The notes: generated from the sequence alone by a model not told the origin. 64,000 nucleotides of DNA from Glebionis coronaria (GCA_025667525.1 CM046879.1:386717039-386781038); one strand, 5' to 3'; shown: positions 21,268 to 33,863, counted from the first letter of the stretch. Numbers and translations: made by a program.

Positions 21268-24200
21268 TGATGGTTGAATTTTTGTATACCCTTTAGGAAA
21301 AGAGCAACAAATAGGGAAGTAAGCACGACGATTTAGGAAAACCGTGTGTTAATGACCCTAAAGTGAGTTCGTTCTCGAGGAGGCTAGTGCGTTGTGTTAA
21401 GAAATGATTAATGAATTGATTTGTGGTTTGTGATTATATTGAGAAAAAAATAGAAATGGGGTAAGAAGAGAATGACGGTTACGAAGACAGATTAAACTAA
21501 GACGAAAAAGGCGTTCACGTAAAACCGTAAAAAGCTACAAATTAAAAATTTTATCCTAAAAATTCCTAAAAATTGCAAACAAATCCTAAATAATGTAAAA
21601 AGAGTTATAAAAAAATCAAAAATCACCCAAACCTTTTAATTAATTAAATAATTATTTTTTAATGCTAATTAAAGCCCTAAAAATCAATTTAATTACTAAA
21701 AAGCCCAAAATGAGTTTTATCACTTTGTAAACCTCTAAAACAACCTAACTTAATTTAAAACTATTTTAGAAAATTTTTAAACTAACCAAAACTATTTAAA
21801 ATGATTTAAAAACTATTAAAACTAATAAAACTTCAAATAATTATAAAAATAAATCTAAGGACTATGAAAATATTCTAAAAGTTGTAAAACTCCTACTTTA
21901 GCTATTTGAATTAGGAAAAATGAAAAAAGTAGAAAAAACTAACTTTCAGTTTTTAATAATAAAATAATAATAAAATAATCAAAAAAATTCAAAGTTTGTA
22001 AAAAAATTCTAAAAAATTACCAAAAATCTAGAATAATGTAACTAAGACAGAAATGCAATCAAAAGTTTCCAAAACCTTTTTAATAATATTATATTAATTT
22101 CTAAAGTTGGTTAAAAACCCTAAAATCATATAAAATCAAAAATAAGTTAAATGGAAAACTTTATTGGCTGTAAACCTCAAAAATATAGTTGAAATCTATT
22201 TTTCCAGATTTTTAAAATGCTTTTTCCTATTTTTTATTTACTTTCTAAAATTTAAAATTAAAATAATCCTAGTAAATTAATTAAACACGTGAAAAATAAT
22301 TTTTTTTAACCAAAAAGTCCTAAACCTAAATAAAAACAACGGAAAAATGCTAAGTGGTAAAATCTAAAGAGAATAAGCTGAAATCAGCTTACTTCTAAGC
22401 TGATTGATTTAATAAGCTACAAACAAGCACTCCTTAAATATTTAAAAGTCCAAGTGATAACCAGTCAAAGACCCTAGGGCAACTGGTTATCACGTTGGAG
22501 TGTGAGAGGAGTGGCGCATGTTCAAGTCCTGGCCACGTCCTTTTTACAAAAACTTTTTTTTCTTTTTTAAACTTTAAAAACTAAAAAACAGTGACCTTAA
22601 CTTAATCTAAAACAAACTCTTAATCCAAAAATAAGCTAGAATCAAAGCTATAGAATCAAAACAATGCCCAGTTAGGCTTGATGAACACAAGGAAAAAAAA
22701 CGTATCTTCACTTGTGAAGATAGAACAAGTGGGCTTGTTCTTGGAGTTTTGTTGGTGTTTGATGGACAATGGGGGCACCCCTACATTCAGTTGAGTGTAG
22801 GGAGTCAAATATAGCAAGGAAAAACACAAACCAATACACAAAATCAAGCACAATAGCACCAAATGCAGTCACTGGATAGCAGGGGGCTGTGTGGGCACTT
22901 TGCTGATGCAATGTGCACTTGAGTGAGTTTTGGTTGGCCAAAACTTACTCAAGTCACTCACAAACTTCCAAAAATCAAGCACAACACTAGGTAACACCCA
23001 AATCTAACCAACTACAAAGTTTCAAGTAACAAATCTCACTAAATCAAGGCAGAAATAGGGTTACTGATTTGGACAATGTTTAACAAAACTTAAGGCATGC
23101 AAACTGATTTTTTCTACCAAGAATGATACAAACTAACAATTGTGACCTACCAAGACCCTAAGTAGTGTATTTAGCTGGATTTTAAGACAAAAAGCTTGTC
23201 AAACTACCTTCTTAAAACCCTAATCCAAACACCCCTTAAAAAATCTGAAAATGTGATCTTCAAACAAAGACTTTCAAAAACTTAATCAAATTGACTCCTA
23301 CTACTTCTAACATGAATAACAAACATATATAAACCTGAACAAACCAAATTCAACACATAAAAACAAGCTTCTTACAAAATCACATAAATCACATAGATCA
23401 CAAATTTTGAAAACTGAAAACTGAGGTACAAGCCAAGTTACCTTGTGAGACCTACAATCCAGGTCCCACAATGGCTGAAAAGCCACCTCCTTTCAGGCTG
23501 GGGCCTGAGCTGAACCTTTTTGGCTGTTTGAATGCAAGAGGATGATGATGATGATATTCTTAGCTCTTACTTTGAACCTGCACAAAACAGACAACCTAGA
23601 GAACACTACAAGTTTAATAAGCTTGAAACCAATAAGTTAATCAGGCTTATTGGTTTTAGCTTATTAAACAGTAAGTGTAAAATAAAAATAAGGAAATAAG
23701 ATTTTTTCTTGGAAAATCTTTGAAAAACCTGAAAAATTGTAACCAACCAAGATTTTTGACAAAAAGTTACACAATTGAAAAAATAGTGTTATGAATCCAC
23801 TATCATTTCATCATACCACTGATTTTACTCTTTTTGAAAGCCTTTTTCAATAATCCTTAAAAATATTAATTTTTTGAAAATGCCTTCTCAAAACACCACT
23901 TTTCAAACTTAACCTAAATGAATAGAAATTGGAACTCAGATTATGCTATCTTTTCACACCAACTTTTAACAACAATAAAAAGGAATTACTTTTTAAAAAA
24001 ATACCAACTTTTATATATTAAAAAGGAATTACAAGAAAACAAGCAAAATATGGAACAAGTGAAAATGGGACACAAGCCGTCCCATTTATACAAGCTAATA
24101 GAATAATCTAGAATGCTAAAAATGCTAAAACCCTAATGGCATGAAATTCCTGAAAAGCCCTTGATTTTTGACTGAATTCTTGGTCAAGGGGTCCTTGTCA

Positions 24201-25198
24201 AGCCCATGTGATGTTGTAGCTGTCAATAAGTGATCTAGGACGTTTATTTGAGCTTGGGGTCAAAGTAGTTCAATCCATCCGTTGGTTTTGTCGGGTTTAG
24301 GGTTTTGAGGAAGAAAGGGACGTGCAGGGGAGGACCCCACACTCACATGGGAGTGTTGTGAAAGGAATCTGGGTGTGGGGTTTTGTTATTGTGGTGGTTA
24401 ATTACCATTCTGGAAATGATCAAACAAAAGCCCTTTGTATTTAGTTTAATTGAATCTGGGTTTAGCTAGGGTTCTTGGGAGATTAAGGGTGGTTTGAATA
24501 TGTTTTGGGATTAAGGATTTTTAAATATTGTGTTTAGTGGGAAATGTTGGGGTTTTGACTTTGTTGACCGAGTTTAATAAATAAACTCGTTGGTGGAAGA
24601 TGACGTTGGTAGGAGGGATGAGGTGGTGGGGTGTGATTGGGTGTAGGGTGTGATGTGGAGTGGTGATTGGTTAATAAAAGTTTGGATGTCTGCCCAAATG
24701 AGTCCCTGGATTCCCATGTTTTGTTCACTTTGTAAAAACCAGCCAACAACTTCTAATTCCTTAATAACAACTTTTGCCAACTTGTCAAATTTGGCACATC
24801 ATGTTTTCAAACTTAAAACAAGGACTTCTTTTGTAATTTCTTCATTCTCCAAGGGCTACACTTGTAATTTCTTGATAATTTTGGGACCAAAATGCAATAA
24901 ATGAGATTTGCAAGGGTATAAATTGACAAATCTTCAATTCTTGAGGGACCAAACTTGTACAATCTTCAAACTTCAAGGTTATTTTGGAAATTCATGATTC
25001 GGGTCCGGTTCATTGTGCGACTTCGTTTCCCGTGTTCGTTTTTGATTGATTCTTGTGATCTTTTTGTCATTCCCTCAATATCCGTACCTAAAATACACAA
25101 GCAACAAACACGAGCATATATTTGGCAGTTTTAATGATATTTAATGCATTTTAAGCCTGATTTGGACGATGAGACTATGTATAAAAGCAGTCTCATCA
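21268..25198 (-). repeat. 5' LTR of element A (3.9 kb)
   Basis: The plus strand runs from TGATGGTTG to GTCTCATCA (3,931 bp). It is uninterrupted and keeps the empty site for E at 23528-23532. It contains the hairpin and degenerate B-box at 22454-22584 and a terminal inverted repeat at the 25198 end. Low-complexity AT-rich DNA fills most of it. Very long LTRs are usual for Tat and Athila elements. Confidence 0.92.
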
Positions 25199-28100
25199 GT
25201 TGGTCAATTTTGTGATGCGGATTTGGAAGTGGCTTTTAGGAAATCTACTTGCTATGTTAGAGACTACGATGGGAATGACCTTCTTACAGGTTCTCATGGT
25301 TCTGATCTCTACACATTAACTCTTCAAGACACATCTTCAACAAAACCAATTTTCTTAATGGCTAAAGCTTCATCATCTCAAGCATGGTTATGGAATCAAC
25401 GATTGTCACATCTCAACTTTGACACCATCAACTTGCTTTCAAAGAATGATATTGTGACTGGTCTTCCTAAGTTAAAATTGGTCAAATACCATCTTTGTTC
25501 TTCTTGTGAGTTGGGGAAAGCAAAACGAAAGTCTTTCAAAACAAAGACTACCTCAAGCTCAAAAGGACGATTAGAACTTCTACACATGGATTTATGTGGT
25601 CACATGCGTGTAGAGAGTATTAACCGGAAAAATTATATTCTCGTGATTGTTGATGATTACTCTAGATACACATCGACTTTCTTCTTAAGGTCCAAAGATT
25701 AAACACCAGATGTTCTCAAAAACTTTCTCAAGATGATACAACGCAATCTTCAAACTCAAGTCTTAACCGTAAGAACGGATAGGGGTACTGAATTTTTGAA
25801 CAAGAACTTGCAATCATACTTTCAAGAAGAAGGCATCGAACATCAAACGTCTATTGCTCGAACTCCTGAACAAAACGGCGTTGTCGAAAGACGAAACCGC
25901 ACTTTGGTTGAGCCAGCTCGAAAAATGATTTCTACTTCAAAATTACCACTATTCTTCTGGGCTGAAGCAATTGCAACTGCCTGTTATACTCAGAATTGTT
26001 CACTCGTAATCCCTAGACATGAAAAGACACCTTACCATATCATCAACGGCAGGAAACCTACTGTCAAATTCTTTCACGTATTTGGATCTTTATGCTACAT
26101 TCTTAAAGACGGTGAAAATCTCGACAAGATGAAAGAAAAAGGTGATGTATGTATTTTTGTGGGGTATGCTACATTGTCAAAAGGATATCGGGTCTATAAC
26201 AAGAGAACAAGGATTATTGTCGAAAAAATTCATGTGAACTTTGACGAATTGCCACAGATGGTACTTGATCACAACAACTCAAGTCCCGCACCTCAATGTC
26301 CAGCAATGGAACCTACACAAAACAGTATACGTCCAGTGCAAGAATGTCAAGAAAGTAATCCTACAGCAGACTCGACGGATACGACACAAATTAATGAGTT
26401 AGTTGATTTATATGATCCAATGTTAGATGAATATTACTATGGAAACAATCAAGTTGTGTCAAAGCCTTCCACTGTCAATACTGCTGCTGCACCCGAACAA
26501 AGTCAACAAGACACAACTGCATCTACTTCAGTAACCGTTGCTCAAGAGAATATTCCATTGGATAATCAACAAACTCAAGAAACCATCATACAACCAACTT
26601 CACCAACCGCCAATGCTGAACGAGGAAACAACAATCAAGCAGTCACTGCACAATCTGACGAAGAAGAATTTATCAACCCGTTCGGTACACCGGTACGCGA
26701 AGTCGGAGAGTTTTCTACTCAACATGTTGATAAGTCGAACATGCATACATTCTACCAACAATATCCATCTACTCACCATTGGACACGTGATCATCCGTTG
26801 GAGCAAGTCATTGGAAATGCTTCACAACCGGTTCGAACACGTAGACAACTCGAAACCGATGGCGATATGTGTATGTATGCACTCACCGTGGGTTCAACTG
26901 TACCTACAAACATCAAACAAGCCATGACTGATCATGCGTGGATTGAATCAATGCAAGACGAAATTCATCAGTTTGAACGCCTAAATGTTTGGGAACTTGT
27001 TGACAGACCCTATGGAATGTCAATTTTAGATTTCAAATGGATCTGGAAAAACAAACTGAATGAAGAACAAACCATCATCAAAAACAAATCTCGTCTTGTG
27101 TTTAAGGGATACCGTCAACAAGAAGGCATAGACTACGATGAATCATTCGCTCCTTTCGCTCGTTTGGAAGCAGTCAGGATATTCCTTGCTTATGCTGCAC
27201 ATAAAGGCTTCACGGTTTTTCAAATGGACGTTAAAACTGCTTTTCTCAACGGTCATTTGAAAGAAGAAGTGTATGTGAATCAGCCGGAAGGATTCATCGA
27301 TCCTCATCATCATAACAAAGTCTACCGTCTCAAGAAGGCTGTATATGGACTTAAACAAGCTCCAAGGGCATGGTACGAAGAACTATGAAACTTCTTAGTT
27401 TCCAAAGGATTCTCCAAAGGTTCTATTGATCCAACTCTTTTTATTAATAAATATGGGGATGACATACTGCTGGTGCAAGTTTATGTTGATGACATTATTT
27501 TTGGTTCTACGAACCCAAAACTTTCAAAACGTTTTGAAAAATTAATGCACAACAGATTTGAAATGTCAATGATGGGGGAGCTAAAATTCTTTTTAGGCCT
27601 CCAGATTCATCAATCCCCACGTGGTATATTCATTAACCAAGCTAAGTATGCTCAAGAGATACTTAAAATGCATGGTATGAACTCATGTGCTCACATTCGT
27701 ACACCATTGTCGACCAAATCCCTATACACTGAGTTGTACTCATATCCCATAGATCAAACGCGCTATCGTAGTATGATCGGGTCACTTATGTACCTTACAG
27801 CCAGCATGCCTGATATTCATCATGTCACATGCTATTATTGTGCACGATATCGAGCCATACCTACTCAAAAGCACCTCAAAGAGGTTAAACGGATCTTTCG
27901 GTACCTTAATAATACCATTCGCATGGGACTCTGGTATTCGAAGGAAACCGGCTTTCATCTAACAGATTTTTCAGATTCTGATCACGCAGGTTGCCTTGAT
28001 AGTCGAAAAAGCACTTCTGGTAGCGTACAATTTCTAGGGGAAGACAAGCTTGTGAGTAGGTCGTCAAAGAAGCAGGATTGCACTTCGCTCTCATCAGCTG

Positions 28101-28465
28101 AAGCAGAATATGTGGCTCTATCTGAGTGTTGTGCTCAAGTCCTCTGGATGAGAACTCAACTCATGGATTATAGCTTCGACTTTGATAGAATACCTATGTA
28201 TTGTGACTCAAAGTCGGCCATAGCCATCTCTTGCAATCCGGTTCAACACTCTCGTACCAAGCACATCATAGTTAGATATAACTTCATCAAGGAACAAGTG
28301 GAACATGGTGTCGTGGAATTATACTTTGTCAGAACCGAGTACCAAATAGTAGACTTGTTTACTAAAGCCCTATCTCAAAATAGGTTTCAGTATCTCATTG
28401 GCCGTCTTGGTATGAAGTATATGACTCCAGAAGACTTAGAGGTTTTGGAAAATGAAGCTGATTGA
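25199..28465 (+). pseudogene. pol: Pol of Sirevirus C, 5'-truncated, two in-frame stops
   Basis: The fragment starts inside the pre-integrase region at ...VGQFCDADLEVAF, directly at the end of the LTR of A; the upstream Met-containing codons come from that LTR. It holds the HHCC finger (RLSHLNF ... CSSCELGKAK), integrase core ([32 protein letters not shown]), RT with YVDD at 27481-27492, and RNase H (DSDHAGCLDSRKSTSG, SSAEAEYVALSECC). One frame holds throughout, broken only by TAA at 25700-25702 and TGA at 27386-27388. The latter sits where relatives have Trp or Cys. The low damage suggests pol was functional shortly before A split it. Confidence 0.92.
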
Positions 28466-28638
28466 TACTCTCTCATAATGACTTCTAAGCGCGTCACAAC
28501 TTAGGACTCGGACCTCAACTAAGAAAAGTTTATCTCGGACAATAACTTATCCTTCTCAACGAGCAATTCATATTTCTCGGTCATGAGCTTCTCATAAAAA
28601 CATTAAATTTTTTTGATCAATTTTTAAGGGAGAGTGTT
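28466..28638 (+). other. C 3' non-coding, first piece, with left TSD of B
   Basis: This short stretch after the pol stop is non-coding and ends TTTTTAAGGGAGAGTGTT. GTGTT at 28634-28638 is repeated at 37668-37672 beyond element B. Confidence 0.7.
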
Positions 28639-30423
28639 TGATATGTGTGAAAACACACATCTTTTCTACCACTTAATTACAGTAATAACCGGACCAAAAC
28701 GTGTATTTTATGTCTTTTATGTCGGAATTATGCGTGGTTTGTGTTTTTGTTGTGATTTAGGACGAAATGGTGAAAAGTGGAGAAAACACGGGAATTCACA
28801 GGCATTTACGGACTTTTATTGAAGAAAAGGACGAAAGACGAAGTCAAGAAGTCAAGAGTGCAAAAATAACGGAAGTCCAAGACCAATTCTGAAGATTTAT
28901 CGAAGAAAAAGTCAAAAGACGGAAGTTTATCAAAAGCCGAAGAATTCAAGTCTATTTAGTGAAGAATTTAAAGACGAGTTCAAAGAAGTCCCGAAGCCAA
29001 AAGTCCTTTAAGTCCAAGTTTAAAGAAGATTAGAAGAAAGGGACTAATGGTGCAATTAAAAGAAGATTAAAGAAGGAGGGACTAAGCACGCAATTAAGGA
29101 AGCTTCCTAAGCAAGCCTTAATCTCCCCTATATATAGATTAGATCATTTTCATTTTCCTCTTGTTGGCTAGATTGACAAACTAGTTCTTCCACCCTTATT
29201 TTATGCACATTTAATTACTTGCACATTTAATTACTTGTCTTGCACCTTTAATTACCTTTAATTTTCAAGTAAGTGTTTCTTTAATTTCTTGCACCTTTAC
29301 TTTATCTTGTTGATCTTAATCTTCTTCTACCTTTCTTTGATTCACACGTTTTTAATCTTGTTAACTTGTTTAAAGATTTCATTTTTTATGCTTTTGATTG
29401 TTTTAAAACTCTTATTTTCATAGCTTATTTGATTTATTTTCAAGTTTATATAGTTTTTACACAAGTTATTTTTATATAAAAAGTTGTTTTTCTTAAAGTT
29501 TATCTTTTTCGTGTTTAAAAGTTGTTAACTTTCAGTTTGTTAGCTTATTTTCACACGGTTCCACCTTAGGATTTAGTCTTGAGCTTATTAGGATTATAGC
29601 TTAATTGTTAAGCTTATTTTTGGAACTTTTCTCCGTATTCCGATTGGATCAATCGGAAGAGGGTTTTACTTTCCGATCTGCGTGATCGGATAAGGGATTC
29701 TACATTCCGATTGGTGGGGGTTCTGGTATTCCGATCGTAGCAAGGTGTTGGTTATTCCGATCGTGTGTCAGTGACAAACATTCCGATTGGTTCTCCTTTC
29801 CAAATTCCGATCGAGGTGCTTAATCAGTATTCCGATTGGGACAGTGACAGTATTCCGATCAAGTGGTTTCCGATTAGCATTCCGACCAGATCACCATATT
29901 CCGATCAAGAGGAAGTTAAACATTCCGATTGGAGGTGTTTTGGATATTCCGATTGGTGGTGACAGCATTCCGATTGGGTTCCGACCAACTTTCCGATTGA
30001 GCAGGTTTGACATTCCGACAGGTAAGATCGGAATATACATTCCGATTGGGGTATTCTTCTTGTTTTGTTTTGTTTAATTTTTACCTTATCATTTTAATAC
30101 TTGTCTAATTTTATTTTCCGCCACGCTTTAATTTTTAGTCATTTAATTAATTTACTTTTTGTCACGTTTTTAAATATCGCACCTTTCTTTTTAATTAGAC
30201 TTAGATTTATTTTCACGTTCTTTTAATACACGCACTTTACTTTAACGCCACTTTACTTTCAACGACATTTACTTTTAAGTCTTTGCACATTTAAATTTAA
30301 AAACAAACCAAAAATATTTGTTTTCACCAAAATAAAACTGAGTCACATAGAGAACCTAGATCAATTCGATTAGACACACATCAACGAACTTAATCTTTCT
30401 TACTAGGCAAAAACCAGTTATTA
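28639..30423 (+). repeat. 5' LTR of element B
   Basis: It begins TGATATGTGTGAAAACACAC, a near-perfect palindrome at the terminus. It carries a long TTCCGAT array at 29637-30050. The final base differs between the two LTR copies. Confidence 0.88.
29637..30050 (+). repeat. TTCCGAT array in the 5' LTR of B
   Basis: About 18 copies of ATTCCGAT followed mostly by TGG, CG or CA are spaced 12-34 bp, most often 23-26 bp. One copy forms a perfect hairpin TTCCGATTG-GAT-CAATCGGAA near 29638-29658. The spacers are unrelated to each other, so this is not a simple tandem repeat. Confidence 0.88.
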
Positions 30424-30425
30424 AA

Positions 30426-30440
30426 TGGCACCGCTGCCGG
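30426..30440 (+). other. Primer-binding site of B
   Basis: TGGCACCGCTGCCGG lies two bases after the LTR and resembles the tRNA-Asp-type primer site of A with one change in the GCGCC core. Confidence 0.75.
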
Positions 30441-30668
30441 CTCTTTTCGTAAAGATTAACGGTTTTCTGTGAGAGACGCGTTGCTTTTTCGGATCCGTTC
30501 ACTTGTGAGCGTTACCTTTCTTGCAAAAATTCAAAAAACCATAAAAATTAAAAATTGATAAAAATCCATAAAAATTGAAAATTTCAAAAATCCAAAAATA
30601 TTTTATCTTTATTGTATATATATATTGTTTTTGTGTTTGGTTTTGTTTTCTTTTGCATTTTCAGGTGT
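30441..30668 (+). other. 5' leader of B
   Basis: The leader is short, A-rich, then T-rich, and ends TTTTGCATTTTCAG followed by GTGT and the gag ATG. The end resembles a plant 3' splice site; GTGAG donors occur near 30469 and 30505. An intron is possible but unproven. Confidence 0.4.
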
Positions 30669-33600
30669 ATGCGTACTAGATCTTCTAGTTATCAAGAGCC
30701 CGAGCCTCAAGAAGATTTAGATATGGCAGGTGTTCACAACAACATTCCACCGAACCTCAATAATAATAATAACAACAATGCTCTTCCACAGCCCGATCTT
30801 CGGACAATGGAGGAACTTTGTCAACCAACAATGTTTGGACGAGGAGGACCGATTGCGCCGATGCAAATCAACGCTCCTGAGTTTTCGTTGAAGCACCACA
30901 TGATTCAGCAAGTACAAACAAACCCATTTAGAGGATTGCCTGATGATGATGCCAACAAACACCTCGACAAGTTCATTACTATCACCCAGAGCATGAAGTT
31001 GGCTGGTGCCACAATGGATGAACTTCGCCTACAACTCTTTCCACATACTTTATTACATCATGCCGAGAAATGGTTTGATCGTCTCCCGAAGAATTCTATT
31101 CACACTTGGGATGACATGACTCAACGCTTTTTGTCGCGCTACTTCCCACCATCCATGGTCACAAGCCTTCGCAATCAGATCAGCATTTTCATGCAAGATC
31201 CCGATGAATCTCTTTTTGACGCTTGGGAGAGATATAATGTCTTGATCAACCGATGTCCAAACCACAACATGCTCCCTGTGACCTTAATAGATACTTTCTA
31301 CAACGGTTTGACTTTTCGAGATCGTGATACGATCAATGCAGCCGCCGGTGGCACATTCATGAAAAGGAGACCCGAGGAGTGTAGAGAGTTAATTGAGAAC
31401 ATGACTACTTACCACAAAAACTGGGATTCCTCTGCTTCTTCTAGGAACTACCCGAGAGTCAATGTTTCCTCAACCTCAACAAACCCTGAGATGACCGAAC
31501 TCACCCGCATGATGACTGAAATGAGCAAAAGTATTACGCTTCTCGCTTCAAACCAACAACAACAACAAGTTAAAGCAGTTGCTAATCCTTGTGAAACATG
31601 TGGCGGTCCTCACCCATACACCGATTGTCCTTCGACACAAGGAAATCCGGAAAATGTGTATGCAGCTTATGGTAATTATTCACCGGAAAATTACCAAGCT
31701 AGACAACAAGGGGATAGAAACCTGCTAAGCTACCGTTCAAACAATTACCTTTCACCCGGTTTTTCTCCTCAAAACCAAAACCCCGCCAACAACTACACTA
31801 GAAGCAACCAAATCCCACCAAGAGCTTCTAATCCTTATCACCCACCCACCCAACAAACCCCACCCAGTAATTCAGATGTTGAGGCCATCATGAGAACCCA
31901 AGGTGAGCAAATCAAGAACCTGCAGAGCCAAATTATCAATCTGAAAGGAGATATTACCAAGCAAGGAAATGAGATAAGATCCGAGCTTCGAAATGATATT
32001 CAATCCTCCTTTAGCAATCAAACCAATGATTTGAAGAATATGCTTGCTAGTTTCTTGCCTGCCGCTCAACCTTCTTCTTCGAGTTCTCTACCTTCAAACA
32101 CCGTCACTAATCTGCGAGCCAATGTGAGTGCTATTACTACTCGTAGTAGAATTACCATCGTAGGACCACCAATCCCACCCCCATCATCTACACCTCCTCC
32201 ACCACCATGTATCCCTACTCCTCCTACACCTAGTATTAGTGCACCATTACCGTCTCCGCCTCGACGTGATGAAGTTCCCACGAATGATCCTTCAACATCT
32301 CAACCTTTACCTACTACACCTGCTCCTTCACCACCCAAAACTAATATCCCTTATCCCTCTCGTTTGGGCAAGAACAAAATGCTAAACAAGGAGGACGCTC
32401 AAGTGACTAGCTATATCAAGATGATTTCTCAAATGAACTTCAACATTAGCTTTCTTGAAGCACTTGTCCACATGCCCAAATTTGTTAAAGCATTTAAGGA
32501 ATTGCTTAACAAGAAGGAGAAGCTGATTGAACTCGCCAACACACGCTTAAATGAAAACTGCTCTGCAGTTATTCTTAAAGAACTTCCGGAAAAACTTGGA
32601 GATCCCGGTCGTTTTGTGTTGCCTTGCGTGTTCAACAAAACTGAAGAATTTACTGCCCTTGCTGATCTCGGGGCTAGTATTAATTTGATGCCTTTGAGTG
32701 TTTGGAAAACACTATCATTACCCGACCTCACTCCAACAAAGATGACTCTTGAACTTGCAAATCGCACTCTCGCTTACCCTGTTGGTATAGCCGAAGACGT
32801 GTTCATTAAAGTTGGCGCATTTACTTTCCCGGTCGATTTTGTCGTAGTTGATTATGAAATGGACCCTCGTATTCCTTTAATACTTGGTCGGCCATTCTTG
32901 AGAACCGGACGAGCTTTAGTGGATGTTGCCGAAGGTGAGTTAATCTTAAGAGTCGGGGATGATGCACAAGTTTTCAAAATGGGGAAGCTTACTAGTACAA
33001 CTTTTGGAGGCCGAGAATCAGTGAATATGATTAATGTGCTCGATGACTTTACCGTCTACGACAATCCTCTATTCGACTCTTGCATCGATAATCCACTTTT
33101 TCATGATGATGTGGATCATTCTCTCCCTACTTTCAAAGCTTCTCCCATTTATGATTCTCCACCGGTCTTTGATGCTTATGATGATGATGATTCTAGCTCA
33201 GATTCAGATGATTTTGATTGTACTTCTGAGTATCCCGAGCTGCCCACATATGATGATTTTGATGAGCCCGATACTCTTTCGAGCGATTCTTCACACGCTG
33301 AAGATCCTCCGCCATCACTCGATCCTACTTTGGACGATTATTCTTTTGAGGAAGATTTCTCTAAATTTCTCACCACTTACTTCCCTCATGAGAGTGATGC
33401 ACCTCCTTTGGACTTTGAAGATTATCGTCTTGATCCTACTTTGGATTTGAAGCACATTTTGTCCAAGGAGAAGAAAATGGTCGACACTGAAATCCGTTGC
33501 ACTTATGATTTGACACCTCTTTATCCCCCTTCTGAGGACGAGGTTGTGCTTCTTTGCGGATCTTCTTCACACTCGGCTGAGCCTGAGTGCTATTTTCCCC

Positions 33601-33863
33601 TAAAGGAAAAGGTGTTCGACCCCGGTATTGAAGTCTTTAAGCCATCTCAGTATCCACCTGATGAAATAAAAGGAAAAATATTTGGAACCATTGAAGACAT
33701 GCTTGCTACACTTCAACTTTGCTTCCACCGTGCTCCATCGCTGCTTAAGGGAACTCTGCCATTTCTCTTTTGGCTTGCCTTGTTCGCCTTAAGTTCTTGC
33801 TTCGTGATGGATGAAAACTATGTCTTTGATCCTGGTGGATATGTTTCATGCTACTTCCGTTGA
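30669..33863 (+). CDS. gag-pro: Gag-protease polyprotein of element B, with C-terminal FDPG module
   Basis: The 1,064-residue ORF is intact. The start MRTRSSSYQEPEP at 30669 is preferred because codons before it are T-rich leader. The Retrotrans_gag domain spans about residues 70-260 (PFRGLPDDDANKHLDKF, LSRYFPPSMVTSLRNQI, DTFYNGLTFRDRDTINAAAGG). The zinc knuckle CETCGGPHPYTDC lies near residue 308, a Pro-rich linker near 500-570, and the aspartic protease ALADLGASINLMPL near 665 with IPLILGRPFL. An acidic Asp/Ser stretch follows, then FDPGI near 983, a hydrophobic segment LPFLFWLALFALSSC, and a second FDPG near 1053. No RT follows. The order matches A, so the C-terminal module is a conserved part of this pol-less group; its role is unknown. 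Confidence 0.92.
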   Translation: MRTRSSSYQEPEPQEDLDMAGVHNNIPPNLNNNNNNNALPQPDLRTMEELCQPTMFGRGGPIAPMQINAPEFSLKHHMIQQVQTNPFRGLPDDDANKHLDKFITITQSMKLAGATMDELRLQLFPHTLLHHAEKWFDRLPKNSIHTWDDMTQRFLSRYFPPSMVTSLRNQISIFMQDPDESLFDAWERYNVLINRCPNHNMLPVTLIDTFYNGLTFRDRDTINAAAGGTFMKRRPEECRELIENMTTYHKNWDSSASSRNYPRVNVSSTSTNPEMTELTRMMTEMSKSITLLASNQQQQQVKAVANPCETCGGPHPYTDCPSTQGNPENVYAAYGNYSPENYQARQQGDRNLLSYRSNNYLSPGFSPQNQNPANNYTRSNQIPPRASNPYHPPTQQTPPSNSDVEAIMRTQGEQIKNLQSQIINLKGDITKQGNEIRSELRNDIQSSFSNQTNDLKNMLASFLPAAQPSSSSSLPSNTVTNLRANVSAITTRSRITIVGPPIPPPSSTPPPPPCIPTPPTPSISAPLPSPPRRDEVPTNDPSTSQPLPTTPAPSPPKTNIPYPSRLGKNKMLNKEDAQVTSYIKMISQMNFNISFLEALVHMPKFVKAFKELLNKKEKLIELANTRLNENCSAVILKELPEKLGDPGRFVLPCVFNKTEEFTALADLGASINLMPLSVWKTLSLPDLTPTKMTLELANRTLAYPVGIAEDVFIKVGAFTFPVDFVVVDYEMDPRIPLILGRPFLRTGRALVDVAEGELILRVGDDAQVFKMGKLTSTTFGGRESVNMINVLDDFTVYDNPLFDSCIDNPLFHDDVDHSLPTFKASPIYDSPPVFDAYDDDDSSSDSDDFDCTSEYPELPTYDDFDEPDTLSSDSSHAEDPPPSLDPTLDDYSFEEDFSKFLTTYFPHESDAPPLDFEDYRLDPTLDLKHILSKEKKMVDTEIRCTYDLTPLYPPSEDEVVLLCGSSSHSAEPECYFPLKEKVFDPGIEVFKPSQYPPDEIKGKIFGTIEDMLATLQLCFHRAPSLLKGTLPFLFWLALFALSSCFVMDENYVFDPGGYVSCYFR

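Larger units (their letters stand above)
1..25198 (-). mobile_element. Element A: Tat-like Ty3/gypsy LTR retrotransposon without pol (3' end cut by window start)
   Basis: The element reads on the minus strand. Its 5' LTR is 21268-25198, its tRNA-Asp-type primer site 21245-21262, its gag-protease 20520-17270, its polypurine tract at 15360, and its 3' LTR is 15359-13694 continuing in 1753-1 beyond the window edge. Sirevirus E (1759-13688) interrupts the 3' LTR. A itself interrupts the integrase of Sirevirus C at 25198/25199. No reverse transcriptase, RNase H or integrase is present in the 5.9-kb internal region, so this is a non-autonomous element that still makes Gag and protease. LTR copies differ by roughly 2% by eye plus one indel of about 40 bp. 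The left target duplication lies outside the window; the right flank begins GTTGG. Confidence 0.9.

Noticed and set aside
29765..30077. Ser/Ile/Pro-repeat frames at 29765-30077 and 37009-37321
   Set aside because: They come from the TTCCGAT array in the LTRs of B and are identical because the LTRs are identical.
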